From contig JAJXVC010000094.1 in assembly GCA_021782295.1 (NCBI GenBank), forward strand, positions 1-7,423: a stretch of 7,423 bases of DNA, in the 5' to 3' direction. The translations under genes and the position numbers were made by a program. The notes under the pieces are model-generated. The model made no database searches, was not told where the DNA came from, and worked only from the letters and a program-made list of their open reading frames with translations. The stretch comes from a bacterium (GTDB taxonomy: Bacteria > Eremiobacterota > Eremiobacteria > Baltobacterales > Baltobacteraceae). This document shows, piece by piece, positions 1 through 4,232 of the stretch (positions are counted from its first letter, which is position 1; each line of letters starts with the position of its first letter).

Positions 1-345
1 CTCGATTGCAGCGAACTTTACAGCGAGCGCTTGCGCGCCCATCTGCGCGCCGCTGCAGGCTCAATGCCGCTGCACGAGGGCGTCTATGCCGGATTGCTCG
101 GCCCAACCTACGAGACCCCGGCAGAGGCGCGGTGGCTCCGAACGATCGGCGCCGATGCTGTCGGCATGTCGACGGTGCTTGAAGCGATCGTCGCAAAATA
201 TCGCGGACTCAGTACGGTCGGCGTCAGCGTCATCACCAATCACGCCGGCGCTCCGACGTCCGGACACGAAGCGGTGAACGCGGCAGCAGCCAAAGCCGGC
301 GACCGACTCGCCGATCTCATCGACGGTTTCTTGATGCACGTCTAA
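1..345 (+). CDS. Purine nucleoside phosphorylase, C-terminal part (5' end outside window)
   Basis: This enzyme cleaves purine nucleosides with phosphate to give the free base and (deoxy)ribose-1-phosphate, in cytoplasmic purine salvage. The frame is open from base 1, so the start lies to the left; 114 codons and a TAA are visible. The fragment shows the trimeric PNP (PNP/MTAP family) signature: EGVYAGLLGPTYETPAE, with the Glu that corresponds to the base-binding Glu of human PNP, then GADAVGMSTVLEAIVA with the ribose-site Met, then GVSVITNHAG with the base-binding Asn. The following SGHEAV supplies a His in the region of the ribose-contacting His. The end of the protein is intact. It converges on the minus-strand gene ending at 367, with 21 bases between. 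I cannot tell from this part alone whether the preferred substrate is guanosine/inosine or methylthioadenosine; the Asn in the TN motif favours 6-oxopurines. Confidence 0.93.
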   Translation, partial: LDCSELYSERLRAHLRAAAGSMPLHEGVYAGLLGPTYETPAEARWLRTIGADAVGMSTVLEAIVAKYRGLSTVGVSVITNHAGAPTSGHEAVNAAAAKAGDRLADLIDGFLMHV

Positions 346-366
346 CACGGCGTTTCGCGAGCGGCG

Positions 367-669
367 TTATCGCGCAAGCCGATAACTGCCGCTTGCGTCG
401 ATCGAGAGGCGTGTGCCCTCGATTGCAACGCTGCGGGTAACGTGATCCCAGAACGTCAGCACCTTTAACGCGATCGGACGCAGGCGCGCGATATACTCGC
501 GCGCCCGTCGCGAGAGCGTGAGCGTGTCGCGCGTCCATTCCGGACGATCCGGCGAGAACGGCGGCGCCTCGAGTTCGATCTCGGCAACATGCGGAGCGAT
601 CGCCGCAAGCGGATCGATATACGTGCGTTCGGAGCTGCGTTCCAGCCCCTCGCGTTCAATGCGCCGCAC
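367..669 (-). CDS. Unknown 100-residue protein, last gene of the flagellar cluster
   Basis: I do not recognise a family. The reading frame starts at GTG (669) and ends at TAA (367-369), overlapping the sigma-factor gene by 14 bases. Its codons have strong G/C at third positions like its neighbours, and it continues about 290 bases beyond the sigma stop, which supports real coding. The product is charged, with an acidic, proline-containing middle (around EIELEAPPFSPDRPEW, residues 33-48). A basic helix-like stretch follows (LTLSRRAREYIARLRP) and then a hydrophobic patch (ALKVLTFWDHV). There is no signal peptide or membrane segment. Position directly after a FliA-type sigma gene and small size are what one would expect of a FlgM-type anti-sigma factor, and 'DTLTLSRRA' is faintly like the V-x-LS-x-x-A of FlgM. 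The C-terminus does not match the usual FlgM ending, so this is only a hypothesis. The start is uncertain: no clear Shine-Dalgarno precedes the GTG, and ATT or CTG codons lie just downstream. Confidence 0.6.
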   Translation of the reverse strand: MRRIEREGLERSSERTYIDPLAAIAPHVAEIELEAPPFSPDRPEWTRDTLTLSRRAREYIARLRPIALKVLTFWDHVTRSVAIEGTRLSIDASGSYRLAR

Positions 670-1327
670 GAACGTAGGGCTGCGCGCGAAGTTGCTGCAG
701 CGCACTGATGTGGAGTTGCGAAACGCGCTGACGCGTGACCCCCAACGTGGAACCAACTGCAGCGAGCGATTGCCCGTGCAGGTAGTGATCGACGACGACC
801 GTGCGTTTGCGCTCCGGTAGACGCGATAGCCCGGCACCAATCGCCGCGTCGCGTTCGTTGCGCAGCACCGCAAGCAACGGATCGCCGCTCCAATCGAGCG
901 GCACGCGCACGTGCGTGGGCAGCGGCGAATCGAGCGAGAGCGGGTTGCGTTCGGCGACCTCGGCGGCGCTCGCGCGATACTGCGGGAAGCGTTCTTCGAG
1001 AACGCGTTCGCTCGGCATCGCACCTTCGCGCGCGGCGATCGCGAAACGCTCGCGCTCGACGGCACGCAGGACGCGGCGCGCGCGCTCGCCGACCGGGTCG
1101 CGGCGGCGCAACGCGTTGATCATCGATCCGAAGACGATCTTTGCGGCAAAGCCTTCCAGCGGAATCCCGAGCGAGCGATCGTAACGGTCGACCGCGCGAA
1201 CGATGGCGAGATATCCTTCGCCGAGTAACTCCTCGTATTCGGCCTGCCGGATGACCCGTTTGACGCGCCGTGCAAGCCGGCGCACCAACGGGACCAACGA
1301 AAGAATCGTTGCGTCGCGTTTGGTCAT
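656..1327 (-). CDS. fliA: Sigma factor of the FliA/WhiG (sigma-28) type
   Basis: A 223-residue RNA polymerase sigma factor that directs polymerase to flagellar or other class-specific promoters. Region 2 covers roughly residues 12-80: LVPLVRRLARRV, then EYEELLGEGYLAIVRAVDRYD as in the core-binding helix, then GSMINALRRRDPVGERARR, the FliA-like form of the -10 recognition end. Region 3 is near 88-125. Region 4 is about 165-215, ending in a helix-turn-helix LAAVGSTLGVTRQRVSQLHISALQQLR, close to the FliA 'IG.VLGVSESRVSQIHSQA' pattern. The length is close to the usual 230-260. The ATG overlaps the preceding gene's stop as ATGA, and a GGGAG lies 7 bases upstream, so translation is probably coupled. 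Membership of the sigma-28 group is well supported by homology and by the flagellar neighbours. Whether it serves flagellar promoters only cannot be seen here. Confidence 0.9.
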   Translation of the reverse strand: MTKRDATILSLVPLVRRLARRVKRVIRQAEYEELLGEGYLAIVRAVDRYDRSLGIPLEGFAAKIVFGSMINALRRRDPVGERARRVLRAVERERFAIAAREGAMPSERVLEERFPQYRASAAEVAERNPLSLDSPLPTHVRVPLDWSGDPLLAVLRNERDAAIGAGLSRLPERKRTVVVDHYLHGQSLAAVGSTLGVTRQRVSQLHISALQQLRAQPYVRAAH

Positions 1328-1482
1328 CGCGGCGCTCCCATCTGCCGCGCGACTTCCTGCGCGAACGGCTGCAGAATCTCCGTTCCCAACCCGCCTAGCG
1401 CATGCTCCAGCGGCGCAAGCGCGGTTTCGAGCAGCACGCTCTCCAACGTCGCGAGTACCGGCGCTTCGATTGCGTTAGCCAC
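1324..1482 (-). CDS. 52-residue protein resembling the FlgJ rod-binding domain
   Basis: A very small gene between flgG and the sigma factor. GTG at 1480-1482 overlaps the end of flgG by 8 bases, and its TGA overlaps the sigma ATG as ATGA. Both junctions argue for a real, translationally coupled gene rather than spacer. The product is mostly hydrophobic helix: ANAIEAPVLATLESVLLETALAPLEHALGG, then a Gly turn, then ILQPFAQEVARQMG. This fits the outline of the FlgJ N-terminal rod-binding domain (Rod-binding family), in which an FE-x-hhL helix is followed by a second helix ending LA-x-x-hA-x-x-G-G near the C-terminus. It is shorter than the usual 80-100 residues of single-domain FlgJ and has no muramidase domain. 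The likely role is a periplasmic rod cap or scaffold that helps assemble the adjacent FlgF/FlgG rod. The match is by pattern only. A longer form starting at an ATG (MKCCV...) inside flgG is possible but less typical. Confidence 0.6.
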   Translation of the reverse strand: MANAIEAPVLATLESVLLETALAPLEHALGGLGTEILQPFAQEVARQMGAPR

Positions 1483-2203
1483 GATTGAGATTGTCCGCGA
1501 TACGCAGCATTTCATCGGCAGCCTGTACGCCTTTCGCATTCGCCTCATACGCTCGCTGCGCACCGAGAATCGCCATCATCTCCTCGACGACCGAAACATT
1601 CGACGCCTCGAGCATGCCGAAGCGAATCTGCGGCTTCCCGATCGTCGCGGCATCGATCGTGCGCGCCGCCCCCGATTCGGGGCTTGCCGCGAGGAGCGTG
1701 CCGGCGATTTGGTGCAGGCGCTCGGGCGCGGGAAAAACCGCGAGCCGAATCCGACCGAGTTCGCGCACGCCGTGCGTCGTCTGCGCGCTCACGCGCCCGT
1801 CGCGCGCAACGCGCACGTTGACGGCATCGCGGGGAATGCGCACACCTTCGAGTCGCCAACCGCGCCGGTCACGCAGCGATCCATCGGCAGCGCGTTCGAA
1901 GGAGCCGTCGCGCGTGTAGGCGTGTCGACCGCGATCGTCGGAAACGATGAAGAAACCAGGGCCGGAGATCGCGCAATCGAACGGGCCTCCGGTTTTCAGC
2001 AGCTTCCCCTGCCCGAAGACGAGACGGCGCCCCAACGACGCGACCCCGATCGTTCCGCCATCGCTTGCGGCGAGTGCGGTAAAACGCATACTCGAACGCT
2101 TGAAGCCGGTCACGTCGGCGTTGGCAAGATTCGCTGCGATCGTATCGAGATTTTTTTGCTGCGCGGTCATGCCCGTTGCAGCGGCATAGAGTGCTCGATC
2201 CAC
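1475..2203 (-). CDS. flgG: Flagellar distal rod protein FlgG
   Basis: This 242-residue protein is a subunit of the distal flagellar rod, exported by the flagellar type III apparatus and assembled outside the membrane. The N-terminal helix begins DRALYAAATGMTAQQKNLD and runs into the rod-family signature ANLANADVTGFKRS (about residues 23-36). The middle has the hook-basal-body domain core GPGFFIV, then YTRDGSFERAADGSL, then GWRLEG. The C-terminal helix LEASNVSVVEEMMAILGAQRAYEANAKGVQAADEML is diagnostic for FlgG/FlgF and forms the coiled core with the N-terminus. E. coli FlgG is about 260 residues, so this one is slightly short, in the central domain. I chose the GTG at 2201-2203 because the family starts right before 'RALY.AATGM' and because an AAGAAAGG sits 7 bases upstream; the open frame extends further but without family similarity. 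It lies 13 bases after the FlgF-like gene and overlaps the next small gene. Confidence 0.93.
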   Translation of the reverse strand: MDRALYAAATGMTAQQKNLDTIAANLANADVTGFKRSSMRFTALAASDGGTIGVASLGRRLVFGQGKLLKTGGPFDCAISGPGFFIVSDDRGRHAYTRDGSFERAADGSLRDRRGWRLEGVRIPRDAVNVRVARDGRVSAQTTHGVRELGRIRLAVFPAPERLHQIAGTLLAASPESGAARTIDAATIGKPQIRFGMLEASNVSVVEEMMAILGAQRAYEANAKGVQAADEMLRIADNLNRG

Positions 2204-2210
2204 GTTGGTG

Positions 2211-2218
2211 CCTTTCTT
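2211..2218 (-). promoter_or_regulatory. Shine-Dalgarno sequence that fixes the FlgG GTG start
   Basis: Read on the minus strand, AAGAAAGG begins within the TAA stop of the FlgF-like gene and lies 7 bases before the GTG at 2203. It decides between this start and the longer open frame reaching 2266, which has no family similarity upstream of the GTG. Stop and ribosome site share bases, so ribosomes ending the upstream gene would be placed on the FlgG site. Confidence 0.6.
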
Positions 2219-2819
2219 ACTGCAGTTGCGCGACCTCATCGGTCGCCTTTTTTCGCGTTGCTTCAATCCGGGCGATCACGCGTTGCGCGCCCTCGAACGA
2301 ACGTTGCGCTGCCAACACATCGACCATCTCGGAGATTGCATCGACGTTCGCGGCCATCGCGAAGCCGACGTCGAGCGTCGCGCTCGCACCGATTCCGAGG
2401 CGGCCGCAGATGCGCTCCCCAATGCGCAGCGTACCGTCGCTATAGAAGCGCGCTCCCGGAGGGACGCGCAGCGGATGTTGCGACGCGTCGAGCAGCACGC
2501 GGCCATGCGGATCGCGCAACGTGCCGAAGCGATCGCGGGCCAAGCGCGCGTTTCCGACACGAACGATCGCGCCGTGCGCGTCGCGAACCCGAAGCGTTCC
2601 GCCGCGAACGGCAAGGTCGAAGGGGCGCCCGGTTGGGCGCAGCGCACCGGCGCGCGTGTCGGCGACCGCGCTGATATGCACGCCGTTGCGATCGATGCTC
2701 CCGCGCGCCCGAAGTCGCGCAAAGCCATCGCTCGATGCGTTTGCGAGATTACCGGTCGCGATCTCAAGCCGTCGTTGCGCGGCGTGCATCGCCTGCGCTG
2801 CCCATTGGATTCCCGTCAT
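2217..2819 (-). CDS. FlgF/FlhO-like flagellar rod protein
   Basis: A 200-residue protein of the flagellar rod/hook family and first gene of the flagellar cluster. The N-terminal helix QWAAQAMHAAQRRLEIATGNLANASSDGFARLRARG matches the rod signature (NLAN.. .GFK). The C-terminal helix VGFAMAANVDAISEMVDVLAAQRSFEGAQRVIARIEAT matches the 'E.SNV....EM..mi..QR.fE.n.k.i...d' end found in FlgF and FlgG. The centre (GRPFDLAVRGGTLRVRDAHGAIVRVGNARLARDRFGTLRD) is a shortened form of the 'G.GFF.v....g...YTR.G.F..d..G.L' core in which the Phe and Tyr residues are mostly lost. It is therefore clearly shorter and more diverged than its neighbour FlgG (typical FlgF is about 250). It probably forms the proximal rod section below FlgG; FlhO is the Gram-positive name for the same position. 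ATG at 2817-2819 is preceded by only a weak TAGG. Confidence 0.8.
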   Translation of the reverse strand: MTGIQWAAQAMHAAQRRLEIATGNLANASSDGFARLRARGSIDRNGVHISAVADTRAGALRPTGRPFDLAVRGGTLRVRDAHGAIVRVGNARLARDRFGTLRDPHGRVLLDASQHPLRVPPGARFYSDGTLRIGERICGRLGIGASATLDVGFAMAANVDAISEMVDVLAAQRSFEGAQRVIARIEATRKKATDEVAQLQ

Positions 2820-2882
2820 GCGAGAAACCTACGCTGCAAAGGTTACGCGCGCGTGAGGAATTGTTTACCGAAATACGAACGC

Positions 2883-2912
2883 GCCCCAAGCCGGCAACGG
2901 CCGGCAAGGGGC
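2883..2912. repeat. Strong hairpin upstream of the FlgF-like gene
   Basis: An inverted repeat: GCCCC (2883-2887), AA, GCCGGC (2890-2895), loop AACG, GCCGGC (2900-2905), AA, GGGGC (2908-2912). This gives an 11-base-pair GC-rich stem with a symmetric 2x2 A/A internal loop. No T-tract follows on the plus strand. On the minus strand it is followed by GCGTTCG, so a classic intrinsic terminator is not supported in either direction. It lies 63 bases before the FlgF-like start on the minus strand, so it would be in the 5' leader if transcription begins further upstream. It partly overlaps the first codons of the repeated motif at 2903. Confidence 0.6.
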
Positions 2913-2944
2913 TTCGATTCGAGCCATCCTTCTTTAGCGGTAAA
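2903..2944 (+). repeat. Copy 1 of the 14-codon repeated motif (GKGLRFEPSFFSGK)
   Basis: Read on plus, these 14 codons give GKGLRFEPSFFSGK and are followed by TCG CCG TAA. The copy at 4146-4187 gives GKVLRFEPSFFSEK followed by a stop. The two agree at 31 of 42 bases; 9 of the 11 differences are at third codon positions, and 7 codons differ synonymously. Here the motif is not at the end of a recognisable gene: the in-frame sequence to the left runs back over the flgF start with no family similarity, and the only nearby start is a TTG at 2861. It could be the leftover C-terminus of a lost paralogue of the secreted protein. It could also be a dispersed element whose minus-strand reading (LKxDGSNR) is equally conserved. 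Confidence 0.65.
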
Positions 2945-2999
2945 TCGCCGTAAAAAGAGCGCTTCCGGCCGGGGTCGCCGACGGAGAGGGACTCGGGAA

Positions 3000-3368
3000 A
3001 GCTTGGCAAGCGCCGGCTTCATGCTCCGTTCAGCAACGGCGACCGCTTTGGCACCGAAATTCACGATCAGCGCGCTTCCCAGCCGCGCGTGCGCTTCTGC
3101 TAATCTGCGGATCGTGCCATTGCAGCCAACGAGCGCGAGACGTAGCGAGGCGAACGAACTTCCGGTGTACTCGGACTGTTCGACATGAATGGTCGGTACG
3201 CGGTGCGACCTTCACGGTAAAACCTCGCTGTTGTAGCCGTGTGACGAAGGCGTTGCTCATGTCGTGGGATCGTGGATCGGCGATTCCCGGCTGGCCGAAC
3301 GGAAGCACCAAATACGCGTGCGCGCCCGCCGTAGGCGCGACATTCGCGACCGGTGTTGACGAACTCAC
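3000..3368 (-). pseudogene. Broken gene for an unknown, possibly exported protein
   Basis: Two stretches that look like real protein lie in different minus-strand frames. Segment A (3368 to about 3192) begins GTG and reads SSSTPVANVAPTAGAHAYLVLPFGQPG, then HDMSNAFVTRLQQRGFTVKVAPRTDH. This is a Ser/Thr/Pro/Ala-rich linker followed by an alternating strand-helix-strand fold; the 'LVLPF... L...GF.V' pattern is reminiscent of CsgG/GNA1162-like lipoproteins. In that frame the sequence then turns into Arg/Ser-rich nonsense. Segment B, shifted by one base (about 3205 to 2999), reads VEQSEYTGSSFASLRLALVGCNG, then further protein-like sequence to MKPALAKL. Each frame looks like nonsense where the other looks like protein, which points to an indel near 3195-3205, perhaps with lost internal sequence. 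A TAA (3372-3374) just before the GTG is in the same frame as a Thr/Ala/Pro-rich stretch upstream, so the N-terminal signal region may also be cut off. The family is not identified; the limits are approximate. Confidence 0.5.
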
Positions 3369-3433
3369 GGGTTACGGGGTCGCAGTCGTTATGCCGTCAG
3401 CCACGATCTCACGTACGGCCCGTTTTGCTGCAG

Positions 3434-3460
3434 CACGGAACGCCGAATCGTTCCTCCGTG
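3434..3460. repeat. Inverted repeat in the gap before the secreted-protein gene
   Basis: CAC+GGAACG (3434-3442), loop CCGAAT (3443-3448), CGTTCC (3449-3454), bulge TCC, GTG (3458-3460). The inner 6-bp stem is perfect and three more pairs form across a 3-base bulge. No T-run follows on either strand, so it is not a normal terminator. An alternative pairing (CACGGA with TCCGTG) uses the same bases. It lies about 140 bases upstream of the gene at 3603 and upstream of the broken minus-strand gene. It could be an operator-like palindrome or a remnant; nothing decides between them. Confidence 0.4.
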
Positions 3461-3524
3461 AACGTAGATAGTTGCAGTTGAAAGTAGCGCTGTTCGTCCA
3501 AAGGAGCGGGGTCTACAGAAGATC

Positions 3525-3555
3525 TTGGCCAATAGTCGGCGGCATCTACTACAAT
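3525..3555 (+). promoter_or_regulatory. Possible sigma-70-type promoter for the secreted-protein gene
   Basis: TTGGCC (3525-3530) and TACAAT (3550-3555) resemble -35 and -10 boxes, with a 19-base spacer that is longer than ideal. TACAAT ends 47 bases before the ATG at 3603, leaving room for a short leader. An A+T-rich stretch (TTAGATTTTTAG, 3565-3576) lies between. The match is modest and is offered only because the gene is isolated on the plus strand and must have its own promoter. Confidence 0.27.
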
Positions 3556-3602
3556 TCGGTCGGCTTAGATTTTTAGCGCACGACCACCGATGGGAGAGTG
3601 AA

Positions 3603-4190
3603 ATGCATCGTAGATTTACAGTAGCCTGGATTGCGACGGCAGTGACGTGCGCGGCATCCGCCACGTATACCTCGGCGCAATCTACTACCGCAATGCCGAC
3701 GCCCGTGCGCGCCAGAATGCCCTGGAGTATATCGACCAGCCTTACGCCCAATGCTCACGGACAGCTCGTCTCACCATTTCGCACCCTGTCGTCGCATATC
3801 GTGAAACTTGGCGGACCGATCGTGCATGGGATTCCCGCAAATAGTCTACCGACACCGGTTGCCGTGCTCTCATGCGATGCCGCGTACGAGGGGAAGACGG
3901 AGGCGACGTACTTCCAGACGATTCGCGTAACCGTCATGAATGAGACGCCGTACTATTTGCGCTATACGCGCATCGCTTTTGAAATCGATCGAGACGGATC
4001 ATATGAAGACGCGATCCTTTTCGACCTAAAACCCTACGAAATGCGGTCGTTTATTGGTTCGGAGGGAGGGTACGCAGCGGGAGGACGTCCCCAAGACCAC
4101 CCTCACTGGATGCTGTGCGGCGCGGGCCCGGCGGTATTGGCGAACGGAAAAGTTCTCCGGTTCGAACCGTCGTTCTTTAGCGAGAAATAG
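3603..4190 (+). CDS. Secreted protein of unknown function ending in the repeated RFEPSFF motif
   Basis: A 195-residue protein that I do not recognise. It begins with a clear Sec signal peptide: MHRRF, a hydrophobic core TVAWIATAVTCAASA, and a probable signal peptidase I site after TSA (residue 25) or ASA (residue 20). A linker rich in Ser, Thr and Pro follows (26-60). The presumed folded part has beta-rich character, for example VAVLSC (86-91), TIRVTVMNETPYYLRYTRIAFEID (106-129) and DAILFDLKPYEMRSF (136-150). Two mature cysteines (C91, C172) could form a disulfide. The last 14 residues, GKVLRFEPSFFSEK, match the motif at 2903-2944. ATG at 3603 is chosen because GGGAGAG lies just upstream and the signal peptide begins there. 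It is the only intact plus-strand gene in the centre and is visibly richer in A+T than its neighbours, which suggests an accessory or fast-evolving gene. The likely location is periplasm or outside the cell; the function is unknown. Confidence 0.8.
   Translation: MHRRFTVAWIATAVTCAASATYTSAQSTTAMPTPVRARMPWSISTSLTPNAHGQLVSPFRTLSSHIVKLGGPIVHGIPANSLPTPVAVLSCDAAYEGKTEATYFQTIRVTVMNETPYYLRYTRIAFEIDRDGSYEDAILFDLKPYEMRSFIGSEGGYAAGGRPQDHPHWMLCGAGPAVLANGKVLRFEPSFFSEK
4146..4187 (+). repeat. Copy 2 of the 14-codon repeated motif (GKVLRFEPSFFSEK)
   Basis: These are the last 14 codons of the secreted-protein gene, followed directly by TAG. Compared with the copy at 2903-2944, the changes are almost all synonymous (Gly, Lys, Leu, Arg, Glu, Pro and Ser codons each differ at the third base). 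Only two codons change residue (Gly/Val and Gly/Glu), each by a second- plus third-base change. On the opposite strand the same phase gives LKNDGSNR against LKKDGSNR. The coding strand of the constraint is therefore not settled by two copies alone; the signal peptide and open frame of the host gene favour the plus reading here. Confidence 0.65.
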
Positions 4191-4209
4191 ATACGCCTTT
4201 GGCCGCACG

Positions 4210-4232
4210 TCGCGCGGTTTAGAGCCGCGCGA
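4210..4232. terminator. Stem-loop at the convergent leuB / secreted-protein gene ends
   Basis: TCGCGCGG (4210-4217) pairs perfectly with CCGCGCGA (4225-4232) around the 7-base loop TTTAGAG, giving an 8-bp GC-rich stem that straddles the leuB stop codon (4219-4221). It sits between two convergent genes (ends at 4190 and 4219), a common position for a shared bidirectional terminator. No T-run follows on either strand, so it would have to act as a T-less or Rho-assisted terminator, or as a 3'-end stabiliser. Confidence 0.45.

Larger units (their letters stand above)
2820..3602. other. Accessory gap without an intact gene
   Basis: This stretch between the flagellar cluster and the secreted-protein gene holds no intact gene that I can support. 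From left to right it contains: the leader of the flagellar cluster; a strong hairpin (2883-2912); one copy of the repeated motif (2903-2944); a broken minus-strand gene (about 3000-3368); a second hairpin (3434-3460); and a possible plus-strand promoter ahead of the gene at 3603. Apart from the broken gene, open frames here are short and do not keep third-position G/C bias. I see no convincing sigma-70 or sigma-28 promoter for the flagellar genes, although one should lie within 2820-2990 if this cluster begins here. Confidence 0.6.

Noticed and set aside
2205..3188. Plus-strand open frame of 327 codons
   Set aside because: Antisense to the FlgF-like gene and running on into the broken gene; composition is Arg/Ala-rich with no motif or signal. 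A high-GC shadow.
3389..3751. Minus-strand open frame upstream of the broken gene (120 codons)
   Set aside because: Overlaps the signal-peptide region of the secreted-protein gene, has unusual Cys/Arg content and no similarity pattern. Treated as a shadow, although its last codons might overlap a lost N-terminus of the broken gene.
4158..4168. GGTTCGAACC resembling a tRNA T-arm
   Set aside because: No acceptor stem, anticodon arm or CCA can be placed around it on either strand, and the other copy of the motif lacks the complete match.
4161..4175. GAAC-CGTC-GTTC palindrome resembling a Gram-positive LexA (SOS) box
   Set aside because: It lies inside the last codons of the secreted-protein gene, and the same positions in the other motif copy read GAGC-CATC-CTTC, so the symmetry is not kept.
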